From contig CAMVMG010000010.1 in assembly GCA_947168525.1 (NCBI GenBank), positions 1-64,000 on the forward strand: DNA of 64,000 bases, written 5' to 3'. Position 1 is the stretch's first letter. The number at the start of each line of letters is the position of its first letter. Below are positions 51,699 through 60,232 of the stretch, in pieces. Source of the DNA: an uncultured Bacteroidales bacterium (lineage in GTDB: Bacteria; Bacteroidota; Bacteroidia; Bacteroidales; UBA932). Both the position numbers and the translations under genes were made by a program. Below the pieces are notes generated by a model, which was not told where the DNA came from, did no database searches, and saw only the letters and a list, made by a program, of their open reading frames with translations.

Positions 51699-52769
51699 TT
51701 ACTTCAGTGCAAAGTCTTTGGTCCCTTTTAGGCCCGTGGTGCCAAAGTAAGATTCCACCAGGTTCCCCTTCACATACACCCTTTTCCCGATCAGGTCCGG
51801 ATGGTCCACCAGGTTCAGCGCCTTGCGGACATCCCCGGAAGGCAGTTCCACGGCTATGCAGGACGCTTTGTCCGTGATGGTGGAGCGCGCTGCGATGGCC
51901 AGGTGGGTGTTCTTGGTGATGCCGCCGGTCTTCACGTTTTTCCCGGCCGACGAGAGGTCGCCTCCCACGATGTACCCGTACACCCAGACATCCTCCTCGC
52001 CGATATGGGGGGCCGCTTCCGCCACGCCATAGGCATGGTTTTCATCCACGCCGCCGCCGTTTTCGCCGTTGTTCCCGCCAATCACAAACTTGTCTTCCCG
52101 CCAAGTCTTGGCGGTGTCCACGCTCACGCGGATGGAACTGGTCCCGTGCGAGGAGCCCGGCGCCGACAGGTTCACGGTCAGGATTTCCCGCTGCGCCAGG
52201 GTGCGGGTAAACAACAGCTCGTCCTTCCCTTCATTGTACAGGATGGTCTGGACTTCGCCCGGTTTAAAATAGGCGGTCCGGTTTTCCTTATAGCTGTACA
52301 TCAGCCGGGTGTTTCCGCCCTTTACATACAGGACGCCTCCCGGAAACGTGGTCAGGAAGTCGGGGGCTATCCTCAGGCGGATGCCGGCATTGAGAAGGGT
52401 GCACTCCAGTTTCACCTCCACGCTCTGCCCGCCGGGGACAACCACAACCTGCTCGTCGCCATATTGTGGCCTGTCGAAGGCCGGAGACGTGAACGGGACC
52501 GACACGATGCGAATCGTATAACTGCCCGGATCCACTTGCAGGGATGCCGGAGAGTCCCCGTACGTGCCTTCGTACAGGACCTTTCCCTTGGAATCACAGA
52601 TTGTCAGGAGAAAGTCGTTGGTGTCCGGGATTTCGGTCGATGCCTTGGTGAAGGCCTCCCTGTCCAAGGTCCACTTCAATTCTCCCTGCTCGGCCGTGAT
52701 GCCGAAGTCTTCACATGCAGTAAGTGCTGCAACCAGCGGTAAGGCCGCCATCCATCTTCCCAGTTTCAT
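51699..52769 (-). CDS. DUF4493/DUF6359-type surface lipoprotein
   Basis: The 356-residue lipoprotein has a lipobox (LVAALTACEDFG). The first half is DUF4493-like (TNDFLLTICDSKGKVLYEGTY...VDPGSYTIRIVS), and the C-terminal ~110 residues form an OB-like DUF6359 domain (VWVYGYIVGGD, GKRVYVKGNLVESYFG). Such proteins are surface or pilus-associated in Bacteroidales; the role here is unknown. The ATG at 52767-52769 gives a proper lipoprotein signal. Confidence 0.8.
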   Translation of the reverse strand: MKLGRWMAALPLVAALTACEDFGITAEQGELKWTLDREAFTKASTEIPDTNDFLLTICDSKGKVLYEGTYGDSPASLQVDPGSYTIRIVSVPFTSPAFDRPQYGDEQVVVVPGGQSVEVKLECTLLNAGIRLRIAPDFLTTFPGGVLYVKGGNTRLMYSYKENRTAYFKPGEVQTILYNEGKDELLFTRTLAQREILTVNLSAPGSSHGTSSIRVSVDTAKTWREDKFVIGGNNGENGGGVDENHAYGVAEAAPHIGEEDVWVYGYIVGGDLSSAGKNVKTGGITKNTHLAIAARSTITDKASCIAVELPSGDVRKALNLVDHPDLIGKRVYVKGNLVESYFGTTGLKGTKDFALK

Positions 52770-52785
52770 ACGTTTCTTTTTTCCG

Positions 52786-52793
52786 CAAAAATA
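52786..52793 (-). promoter_or_regulatory. -7 element (TATTTTTG) for the lipoprotein gene
   Basis: TATTTTTG on the minus strand, 16 nt before the ATG at 52769. Confidence 0.65.
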
Positions 52794-52929
52794 GCGGCGC
52801 TTTTCCAAAAGGACACTTCGGAATGGAAAAACTTTCCGGAATGTTTCCACCGATTCGTTTGAAACAGAAAAAAAAGCCCGGATTTTTCTTACGATACGCC
52901 GGGAGGAAGGGAATCCGCCAAAAAATGAT

Positions 52930-52937
52930 TACATTTG
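52930..52937 (+). promoter_or_regulatory. -7 element (TACATTTG) for ffh
   Basis: TACATTTG then CA, 18 nt before the ffh ATG at 52956. Confidence 0.75.
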
Positions 52938-52955
52938 CAAGTTAAATCTGTTATT

Positions 52956-54278
52956 ATGTTCGAGAACCTGAGCGAGAGACTGGAGCGGTCTTTCAAGATA
53001 CTGAAAGGTGAAGGTAAAATCACCGAAATCAATGTGGCGGAAACCGTCAAGGACATCCGCAAGGCCCTGCTGGACGCCGACGTCAGCTACAAGGTGGCCA
53101 AGGATTTCTGCAACCGCGTGAAAGACAAGGCCATGGGCGCCAATGTGCTCACAGCCGTGAAGCCGCAGCAGATGATGGTGAAGATCATGCACGACGAGCT
53201 GGCGGAATTCATGGGTAGCAGCGCGCAGGATATCAACATCAAGGGCTCTCCCGCGGTGGTGCTGGTGGCCGGCCTCAACGGTTCCGGTAAAACCACCTTC
53301 TCCGGCAAGCTGGCGCTGCACATCAAGTCCAAGCGGGGCATGAAGGTGATGCTCGCCGCCTGCGACACCTTCCGTCCGGCCGCCATCGAGCAGCTCAAGG
53401 TGCTGGGGGACAGCATCTCCGTTCCCGTTTACACGGAAGAGGGAGAGAAAGACCCCATCAAGATTGCCAAAGCCGCCATCGCCAAAGGCAAGGCCGAGGG
53501 TTATAACGTGGTGATTGTGGATACCGCCGGCCGCCTGGCTGTGGACCAGCAGCTGATGGACGAGATATCGGCCCTGCACCAGGCCGTGCAGCCCACGGAA
53601 ACCCTTTTCGTGGTAGATGCCATGACCGGCCAGGATGCGGTGGAAACAGCCAGGACTTTCAACGACCGCCTGGATTTCGACGGCGTAGTCCTGACCAAGA
53701 TGGACGGTGACACCCGTGGCGGCGCCGCCCTGTCCATCAAGGCGGTGGTGGGGAAACCTATCAAGTTTGTCAGCTCCGGAGAAAAGCTGGAAGCGCTGGA
53801 TGTGTTCCACCCCAATCGCATCGCAGACCGTATCCTGGGCATGGGAGACGTAGTTTCCCTGGTAGAGAAGGCCCAGGAGCAGTTTGACGAGAAACAGGCG
53901 CGGGAACTTAAGAAAAAGCTGGCCAAGGACCAGTTCACCCTCTGGGATTTCTACAACCAGATCCAGCAGGTGAAGAAGATGGGCAACATCAAGGACCTGG
54001 CCTCCATGATTCCCGGCGTGGGAAAAGCCCTCAAGGATGTGGATGTCCCGGACGACGCCTTTAAAGGCATCGAGGCCATCATTCTGTCCATGACCCCCTA
54101 TGAGCGGGAGCATCCGGAGGTGATCAACGGTTCCCGGCGCAAACGCATAGCGGACGGTTCCGGTACCTCCCTTCCGGAAGTGAACCGCCTGCTCAAACAG
54201 TTTGACGGAACCCGCAAGGTCATGAAAGGTGCCATGACGGGCAACCTAATGCAGCAGATGCGTGGCATGCATCGATAA
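52956..54278 (+). CDS. ffh: Signal recognition particle GTPase Ffh
   Basis: The 440-residue SRP54 protein has an N domain (MFENLSERLERSF), G domain (GLNGSGKTTFSGKLA, DTFRPAAIEQLK, DTAGRL, TKMDGDTRGGAALS) and methionine-rich M domain (RKVMKGAMTGNLMQQMRGMH). It binds SRP RNA and targets membrane proteins. It lacks the longer Met-rich C-terminal tail of some homologues. The SRP RNA gene is not in the window. Confidence 0.96.
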   Translation: MFENLSERLERSFKILKGEGKITEINVAETVKDIRKALLDADVSYKVAKDFCNRVKDKAMGANVLTAVKPQQMMVKIMHDELAEFMGSSAQDINIKGSPAVVLVAGLNGSGKTTFSGKLALHIKSKRGMKVMLAACDTFRPAAIEQLKVLGDSISVPVYTEEGEKDPIKIAKAAIAKGKAEGYNVVIVDTAGRLAVDQQLMDEISALHQAVQPTETLFVVDAMTGQDAVETARTFNDRLDFDGVVLTKMDGDTRGGAALSIKAVVGKPIKFVSSGEKLEALDVFHPNRIADRILGMGDVVSLVEKAQEQFDEKQARELKKKLAKDQFTLWDFYNQIQQVKKMGNIKDLASMIPGVGKALKDVDVPDDAFKGIEAIILSMTPYEREHPEVINGSRRKRIADGSGTSLPEVNRLLKQFDGTRKVMKGAMTGNLMQQMRGMHR

Positions 54279-54288
54279 ATAGTTCTAT

Positions 54289-55377
54289 ATGAAACGAATC
54301 CTTGTTGTATTCCTGCTTCTGGCACTCTTTCTGCCCGTCAGCGCACAGCGGGTGTCCCTGGATGCGGATGTCCGTTTCCATACGGCCTTGGTAAACAACG
54401 AGTTCGACGTATCAGGCAATGCCCTGATGCCCTCGCTGACCATCGCCGTAGCCCGTCTGACCCCTTATGTGGGGCTCCGGTTCGGGGAGGGGCGCCATCG
54501 GCTGACAGCGGGGCTGGATGTGGTGCGGGATTTCGGCACGCCGGGATTGCCGCTCACCACGGAGCCGGCATTCTGGTATCAGTTCAACGGGAATAGTTTC
54601 ATGCTGGCCGCCGGCATTTTTCCCCGGGCACTGCTGAAAGGAGAGTACTCGTCGGCCATCCTGTCAGACCCGGTCCGTTTCTACGACGCCCATCTGGAGG
54701 GCTTCCTCCTCAGCTGGACCAAGGGCCGTTCCCATTACGAGATTGCCCTGGACTGGAACGGTAAGTATGGCCCCGGCCGACGGGAGCAGTTCAATGTGAT
54801 ATCGGCCGGTAAAGGCTGGGTTGCTCCCTGGCTGGCGCTTGGCTGGGAGGGGATGTTCCACCACTATGCCTGCAGCCAGGAGGTGAACGGGGTTGTGGAC
54901 GACCACCTGCTGCATCCCTACGTTCTCGCAGATTTCTCCGCCTTCACAGGAATGGAAGCACTTTCCCTGCAGGCCGGTGCCATGGTGGGTTATCAGGCCG
55001 ACCGGATTACCTCCCGCCGCAGCATACCCGTGGGCGCCACCGTGGTGGCCGATGTCCGCAAATGGGGCTTCGGCATCCGGAACGAGGCCTATTACGGAGA
55101 CAGCCAGGCCCCGTATTTCCACGACAAGGATGAGGCTGGAAACATGTATGGCTCAAACCTTTATATCAGAAGTTCCGTCTGGGAGATCCGCCCGGGCGGC
55201 GGCAGCGGATTCTATGACCGGCTGGACCTTTACTGGGGCAAGCGCCTGTGTCCGGAGGTCAGCGTGAGCGTACGTCTGGTAGCCCATTTCGCGGGCGGGT
55301 TCCTGGGTACACAGCAGATTGGCCAGGTGCTGGTGAACCTGGACCGTCTTTCCTTCAAGGGAAAAGGCAGGCGCTAG
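54289..55377 (+). CDS. Exported outer-membrane-barrel-like protein of unknown function
   Basis: The 362-residue protein has a signal peptide (MKRILVVFLLLALFLPVSAQ) and amphipathic beta strands throughout (e.g. LTPYVGLRFG, HRLTAGLDVVRDF, MLAAGIFPRALL), ending in an aromatic-poor tail with basic KGKGRR. It looks like a porin-type barrel, but I do not recognise the family. It lies 10 nt after ffh and has no clear promoter. Confidence 0.7.
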   Translation: MKRILVVFLLLALFLPVSAQRVSLDADVRFHTALVNNEFDVSGNALMPSLTIAVARLTPYVGLRFGEGRHRLTAGLDVVRDFGTPGLPLTTEPAFWYQFNGNSFMLAAGIFPRALLKGEYSSAILSDPVRFYDAHLEGFLLSWTKGRSHYEIALDWNGKYGPGRREQFNVISAGKGWVAPWLALGWEGMFHHYACSQEVNGVVDDHLLHPYVLADFSAFTGMEALSLQAGAMVGYQADRITSRRSIPVGATVVADVRKWGFGIRNEAYYGDSQAPYFHDKDEAGNMYGSNLYIRSSVWEIRPGGGSGFYDRLDLYWGKRLCPEVSVSVRLVAHFAGGFLGTQQIGQVLVNLDRLSFKGKGRR

Positions 55378-55381
55378 GGAA

Positions 55382-57130
55382 TTACCTTCTTTTGAACAGC
55401 AGGTCTTTGTCGGCCTTCAGAGCGGGGCCGGCCAGATTTTCCGGCACAAACTTCCAAGCTCCGATCACCCGGGGATTGCCAATCACTTCCGGGTCGATGG
55501 AGCCGTTTTTCATGAGGTAGTCGTACAGCAGGTTCCGGATTTCCGGATAGCGGGCCACTACGCGCTCGTCGATTTTGTCGGTATCAACACCTACCTCGTC
55601 CAGCAGGCCGCCACCGCCGCTGGCCCGGTAGGAGGTCATGGCTACGTTGTAGTCCCGGGAAGGGTCGAAGGCGCTTCCGTCGGCCATGGAGGAGATGGCG
55701 ATTCGGCTGCCCCTGGGACGGGTTACGTCCACCGTGTAGTTGATGCCGGCTGCAGAGTCGAAATTATAGCTGCGGTTTACGAACGACCAGCCTTTCTGCA
55801 GGGTTCTGGGGTCGTCCCGGTCCTGAATCTTGAGCACGTGGTCTCCGGGCTTGGAGATGGTGTTGATCCACTTATCGTAAGAGGCCTCCAGGAAGTCCTT
55901 GACTTCCGCGCCGCTCATCCTTACCACATACAGCTGGTTCTCAAAGGGATAGATGGTGAACAGGTCGTTGAAGACCAGCACGCCGGAGTGGATCCTTCCG
56001 TTGTAGGTGAGGGGAGCGGCGATGGAGATTTCCGCGGGCTTCTGCTCCAGGCACAGGGTGTGGAGCAGGTTCATGTAGTCGCTCATGCCCGTGTAGGAAT
56101 CGCGGGTGTACATGTCGGTGTTCAGGATGCCCACTTCCTGCAGGGTGAAGGCACGCACCGCCTCGAATTCTTTCCGGAACTTTTCGCGCATCACAGGATC
56201 GGCCTTTTCGGCCTTGACGGGAATGAGGTCTGTCTCGAAGCGTTTCTCCGTAATCTTGCCCTTTTCCACCTTCAGGTGCATTTTCCCGTGGGCGACGTAG
56301 CGGCTGTGACTGCCGGAGTTCAGGAGGGCGCAGGTGTCGCGGGTTTCAACATAGGGCCGATGGTCGTGACCACAGATGACCCAGTCTACCCCTTTCACGT
56401 TGTTGAACACGTCCAGGGCTTCGGCCTCCCGGATGGTGCCGTCTCCCTGCCCGCAAGCGGAGTGCATGGCGGTGATCACTACGTCCGGGCGCTCTTTCTC
56501 CCGCACGTAGTCCACATCCTTCTGGACCTGGTTGATGATGGGCTCGAAGTGCATCCCACTCCATATTTCTTCCGACAGCCAGGCCTTGATATTGGCGTTG
56601 TTGTAGCCGATGATGGCTATCTTAAGCCCGGCCTTTTTCACCACTTTATAGAGCGGGAAGTAGGGCTTGCCGTTGTCGTTGCGGATGGCGTTTCCGGCCA
56701 TGAACGGGGCGCCGGCCTTGACCAGGTCCTTCTGTACGCGGTCGTAAACCGGGTGTCCGGTCTCGATGTCGTGGTTGCCCATGGCGATGGCGTCGTACTT
56801 CATGTACGCCATTAGGCGCGGAAACAGGTGCGGGGTTACTGTATCAATATAATTATAGTAATAAGCGGCGTTGTCTCCCTGCAGGCAGTCGCCGGCATCC
56901 ACTAGCAGCACGTTCCCGAAGCCGTCCGCCGTACGCACGCTGTCTATGTAGTAGTTCATGGCGAAGAGCGAGTTCCGGATGCCCCCTCCCACATAGGTGG
57001 AGTCGAACCAGGTGCTGTGGACATCGTTGGTGGACAGGATGGTAAGGGTGTAATCGCCGTCCCGGAGGCCGCGGCTGCAGGAAGCGAGAACGGACAGGAT
57101 GGAAAGGAGTGCGATGTGGCGGAGTTTCAT
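55382..57130 (-). CDS. 5'-nucleotidase/UshA-family lipoprotein
   Basis: The 582-residue protein has a lipobox (SILSVLASCSRG), an N-terminal metallophosphatase domain with metal ligands in STNDVHSTW, VDAGDCLQGD, AMGNHDIETG and VICGHDHRP, and a C-terminal 5'-nucleotidase domain (YNFDSAAGINYTVDVTRPRGSRI). Likely hydrolyses extracellular or periplasmic nucleotides to nucleosides. The ATG at 57128-57130 gives the lipoprotein signal and follows a promoter at 57152-57159. Confidence 0.92.
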   Translation of the reverse strand: MKLRHIALLSILSVLASCSRGLRDGDYTLTILSTNDVHSTWFDSTYVGGGIRNSLFAMNYYIDSVRTADGFGNVLLVDAGDCLQGDNAAYYYNYIDTVTPHLFPRLMAYMKYDAIAMGNHDIETGHPVYDRVQKDLVKAGAPFMAGNAIRNDNGKPYFPLYKVVKKAGLKIAIIGYNNANIKAWLSEEIWSGMHFEPIINQVQKDVDYVREKERPDVVITAMHSACGQGDGTIREAEALDVFNNVKGVDWVICGHDHRPYVETRDTCALLNSGSHSRYVAHGKMHLKVEKGKITEKRFETDLIPVKAEKADPVMREKFRKEFEAVRAFTLQEVGILNTDMYTRDSYTGMSDYMNLLHTLCLEQKPAEISIAAPLTYNGRIHSGVLVFNDLFTIYPFENQLYVVRMSGAEVKDFLEASYDKWINTISKPGDHVLKIQDRDDPRTLQKGWSFVNRSYNFDSAAGINYTVDVTRPRGSRIAISSMADGSAFDPSRDYNVAMTSYRASGGGGLLDEVGVDTDKIDERVVARYPEIRNLLYDYLMKNGSIDPEVIGNPRVIGAWKFVPENLAGPALKADKDLLFKRR

Positions 57131-57151
57131 GGATGTAACGAAAAAATCGTA

Positions 57152-57159
57152 CAAAGATA
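57152..57159 (-). promoter_or_regulatory. -7 element (TATCTTTG) for the 5'-nucleotidase gene
   Basis: TATCTTTG on the minus strand, 21 nt before the ATG at 57130. Confidence 0.75.
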
Positions 57160-57172
57160 ATCAAAAAAGTTT

Positions 57173-57202
57173 TTGTTCGGAAACAGGTTTTTTACTAACT
57201 CG
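57173..57202 (+). promoter_or_regulatory. Weak variant promoter (TTG-N20-TAACTCG)
   Basis: TTG (57173-57175) and TAACTCG (57196-57202) with 20-nt spacing, similar in context to the variant at 46440-46469; upstream of the small secreted protein. Confidence 0.35.
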
Positions 57203-57266
57203 CAAGAGGGTATGGTTCCCATAAAGTACTAACAGGCTTTCCGAGCCGCGTTTACAAGTTTGTTGG

Positions 57267-57599
57267 ATGAAACGTTTTATTCTGCTGATAACCTTTTTCG
57301 TGTCCCTTTCCCTCAGCGCCCAGCCCGTGCGCCTGGAGGGCGGGCGGCTGTTCCTGAAGGGAGAACCCTTCCTGATCCTGGAACTGGGACCTGCCGAGTT
57401 CCTGTTCCAGGGAACCGGCTGCGTCGCCACCCTGAAGCCCGCGGACGGCAAGGGCCGTGCGGGCATTCAGTCTATCGATGAATATGACGGCCTGCAGCCC
57501 CTTCGCCGCCTCAACGGCGACGAAGACCACCAGGGCCGCCACCTTCGCATCCCCTTCGGCGAAACCGGCGTACAGCGGCTGAAGGTGTACAGGTACTAA
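57267..57599 (+). CDS. Small secreted protein of unknown function
   Basis: The 110-residue product has a signal peptide (MKRFILLITFFVSLSLSAQ) and a ~90-residue mature part with no cysteine pair and no family I recognise; it contains GEPFLILELGPAEFLFQGTGC. The ATG at 57267 yields the signal peptide. It lies alone before the repeat-rich stretch. Confidence 0.65.
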   Translation: MKRFILLITFFVSLSLSAQPVRLEGGRLFLKGEPFLILELGPAEFLFQGTGCVATLKPADGKGRAGIQSIDEYDGLQPLRRLNGDEDHQGRHLRIPFGETGVQRLKVYRY

Positions 57600-57612
57600 T
57601 TATTGTAGCTGA

Positions 57613-57951
57613 TACTAAAGCACGTTTTGTGGCCTGCGCGTGCGAAAGTGTGCTTTAGTACTCTGTCTCTAGGTTTGTTATAAAGAATAGGGTAGTTGTC
57701 GTAGTTGTGTGGCCCAAGTGCGCCGATGATTGGTCCATGTATGCAAACAAATGGGCCAGGTATGGTTTTAGGTTACACACCTGGCCTATGTAGTTCCTTA
57801 GAAGGCCGATTTGCGGACCAGGTATTCGGGCTGGAATCACACCTGGCTCAATCAGTGACATACCCGTCCCAGACAGCAACACACCTGGCCCAGACAGCGA
57901 CACACCTGGCTCAGATAACGACAGCCCTGCACGTGCGAAAATGCGCTTTAG
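57613..57951. repeat. Gene-free stretch with inverted and direct repeats
   Basis: The 380 nt from 57600 to 57980 hold no credible gene. A perfect 11-bp inverted repeat TACTAAAGCAC (57613-57623) / GTGCTTTAGTA (57650-57660) opens it. A 26-bp sequence from 57633 to 57658 recurs at 57926-57951 with three mismatches, so the ~270 nt between are bracketed by direct repeats. Inside, CACACCTGGC occurs four times (near 57775, 57838, 57880 and 57902), the first pairing with GGCCAGGT (57754-57761). An 82-residue minus-strand frame here looks like low-complexity repeat and is not called. Confidence 0.65.
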
Positions 57952-57980
57952 CCATGCCGGGGTTGTTGAATGAATTTGCC

Positions 57981-59780
57981 CTACACCCCCATCAGGGCCT
58001 CAACATCCTGTTTTTCGCCCACAATCCACACTTTGTCGCCGTCCTGGAAGGGGAGGGTGACATTCGGGATGTGCAGGGCGCCGTCCTGGCTCTCCACGCC
58101 CACCACAAGGCAGCGGTAGCGGTTGCGGATGCTACTCTCTTTCAGGCTCTTGCCCAGGAAGGGAGAGCCCTCGGAGATGGGCAGGCGGCGCAGGATCACC
58201 TCCTGGTCCGTGAAGTCTTCCGGCAAGGTGGCGGTGCTCTTGCCCAGCTGCTCGCCGAACGCTACCAGTCCGGCGTCGGCCCCCACCACCTGCAGGTGGT
58301 CGTAGGGGAACACGCGGGTATCCGCTACGGGGATGTTCAGCCGCTTGTTGCCGCGGACGATGGCCACCACCTGGATGCCGAAGCGCTGGCTCAGTTTCAT
58401 GTCGCGGAGCGTGCTGCCGGCGCAGGCGGCGTCGGAGGGGATGTCGAAATCGGCCAGGTGCATGTCCTTGTCCAGGAGGCGGGAGGCGTATTCCGGCTTT
58501 TTCTCGCCCAGGTATTCCGCCCGCTTTTCCCGGGAGTTGAGGTTGGTCAGGAAAGTCTCTTCAATCTTGTGGGCCGAGTTTTTTGCCCATCGGCCGAACA
58601 TGAGGTAAGTGACGACCGCCAGGGCCAGCACCAGGATCAGGAGCACGGAGATGTGGAAGAGCCGGGCCAGGACATAGAAGATGAAGCCCATGACGATGAC
58701 CAGGCGCAGGGCGATGCCCGCTACCAACGGGGCCCTGTTGGCCGGATTCTGGGCCCAGAGGGTTTTGAATTCGTCCGAACGGTTCTTTTTTACCAGGATG
58801 GCCCTGAGGAAAGGCGCCATGCTCAGGAGGATGGCAACAGAGAGCACCACGTGCGCCCAGATGCCGGGAATGTATTGTTCCGCCAGCGGCTGCAGCAGGC
58901 CGAATCCAATCATGCAGATGGCCACGCACAGGATGCCGTAGATAAGAAGGGTTTTGCCCAGCGAGCCCAGGTAGGTTTTCCAGGGACTGTCCTTGGCCGC
59001 GGCCGGTTCCAGGGCCGATGCGGCATAGCCGTCCAGGAACGTGCGCACTCGGGAGGGCAGGTGCTTGTCCAGGAAGTTATACGCGGGCTCCGCCAGCCGG
59101 ATTACGTACGGGGTAAGGAAGATGGTAATCACCGAAACCGCCACTACGATGGGGTACAGGAAGTCGCTGGTAACCCCCAGCGCCACGCCCAGCGAGGCGA
59201 TGATGAAGGAGAACTCGCCAATCTGGGTGAGCGAAAAGCCGCTCTGGACGGCAGTCTTGAGGCTCTGTCCCGACAGCAGTACTCCTACCGTGGCGAAGAA
59301 AGACTGCCCCACCACAACGGTGAGGGTAATCAGGAGGATGGGCAGCCAGTACTTGCCGATCATGGCCGGATCTACCATCATACCCACCGACACAAAGAAG
59401 ATGGCGCCGAAGAGGTCTTTCACGGGCTTGACCAGCCGCTCGATGTGCTCGGCCTCCAGCGTCTCTGCCAGGATGGAACCCATGATAAAGGCACCGAAGG
59501 CGGCCGAGAAGCCGGTCTTGGCGGCGATGACCACCATCATGAAGCACAGGCCCAGCGAGACCACCAGCAGGGTTTCGTCGTTCATCAGGGAGCGGGTCTT
59601 GCGGAGGAAGAGCGGAATCAGATAGATGCCCACCAGCAGCCACAGGGTGAGGAAGAACACCAGCTTGAGGATGCTCATCACCAGTTCTCCGCCCTCGAAG
59701 TTGGACGACACGGCCACGGTGGACAGCACCACCATCAGCACCACGGCCAGGATGTCTTCCAGGATGAGGATGGACATCAC
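57981..59780 (-). CDS. CPA2 cation:proton antiporter, C-terminal part after frameshift
   Basis: This 599-residue open frame contains the middle and last helices of a KefB/YbaL-type sodium/proton antiporter core (MSILILEDILAVVLMVVLS, AAFGAFIMGSILAE, VSVGMMVDPAMIG, GFSLTQIGEFSFIIASLGVALG) and two C-terminal TrkA-C/RCK-like modules (IPSDAACAGSTLRDMKL; DHLQVVGADAGLVAFGEQL). Its N-terminal helices are in a different frame at 59777-60232. The join is a one-base loss in an A run (plus-strand T5 at 59797-59801). The ATG given is internal to the original protein. Confidence 0.8.
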   Translation of the reverse strand: MMSILILEDILAVVLMVVLSTVAVSSNFEGGELVMSILKLVFFLTLWLLVGIYLIPLFLRKTRSLMNDETLLVVSLGLCFMMVVIAAKTGFSAAFGAFIMGSILAETLEAEHIERLVKPVKDLFGAIFFVSVGMMVDPAMIGKYWLPILLITLTVVVGQSFFATVGVLLSGQSLKTAVQSGFSLTQIGEFSFIIASLGVALGVTSDFLYPIVVAVSVITIFLTPYVIRLAEPAYNFLDKHLPSRVRTFLDGYAASALEPAAAKDSPWKTYLGSLGKTLLIYGILCVAICMIGFGLLQPLAEQYIPGIWAHVVLSVAILLSMAPFLRAILVKKNRSDEFKTLWAQNPANRAPLVAGIALRLVIVMGFIFYVLARLFHISVLLILVLALAVVTYLMFGRWAKNSAHKIEETFLTNLNSREKRAEYLGEKKPEYASRLLDKDMHLADFDIPSDAACAGSTLRDMKLSQRFGIQVVAIVRGNKRLNIPVADTRVFPYDHLQVVGADAGLVAFGEQLGKSTATLPEDFTDQEVILRRLPISEGSPFLGKSLKESSIRNRYRCLVVGVESQDGALHIPNVTLPFQDGDKVWIVGEKQDVEALMGV

Positions 59781-60232
59781 CAGGCCGGCGAATTTCTTTT
59801 TGGAGAGCCCATGTCGTCGAAGGCCTTGTAGATGATGGTGGTGGAGCTCATGCAGATCATGCCGCCCAGAAACAGGGCGTCCATCTTGCTCCAGCCGAAC
59901 GAAGATCCCACCATGAAGCCCAGAAGGATCATGCCGAAGATGATGGTGAGGGTGGCGATGACTGCCGGTCCGCCCACCTTGACGATTTTCTTGAAGCTGA
60001 ACTCCAGTCCCAGAGCGAACAGCAGGAAAATCACGCCGATATCAGACCACACGTGGATGCTGGCGGTGTCGATCACCGAGGGGGTGAGGGCAAAGTGCGG
60101 GCTGGCGATGAAGCCGGCCACGATATAGCCCAGCACCAGGGGCTGTTTCAGTTTTTTGAAGACGAGTGTCATGATACCGGCGCAGATCAGGATCAGCGCC
60201 AGGTCGGCAATCAGCGGGGCAAGTTCACTCAT
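59777..60232 (-). CDS. CPA2 cation:proton antiporter, N-terminal part before frameshift
   Basis: The 151-residue frame encodes the first helices of the antiporter (ADLALILICAGIMTLVFKKLKQPLVLGYIVAGFIASP, IGVIFLLFALGLEFSFKKI, GGMICMSSTTIIYKAFDDMG), then runs off into SPKRNSPAW and a stop. Adding one A would give SPKKKFAGLVMSILI and continue into the downstream part. Either a real inactivating mutation or an assembly/sequencing indel. It overlaps the DsbD-like gene by 4 nt. Confidence 0.8.
   Translation of the reverse strand: MSELAPLIADLALILICAGIMTLVFKKLKQPLVLGYIVAGFIASPHFALTPSVIDTASIHVWSDIGVIFLLFALGLEFSFKKIVKVGGPAVIATLTIIFGMILLGFMVGSSFGWSKMDALFLGGMICMSSTTIIYKAFDDMGSPKRNSPAW

Noticed and set aside
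57655..57903. 82-residue minus-strand frame in the gene-free stretch
   Set aside because: It consists of the imperfect CACACCTGGC repeats and has a poly-Thr segment; no promoter or family resemblance.
59790..59810. Programmed -1 frameshift in the antiporter gene
   Set aside because: The local sequence lacks a good slippery heptamer (only AAAAAG) and a clear downstream stem, so simple loss of one base is more likely.
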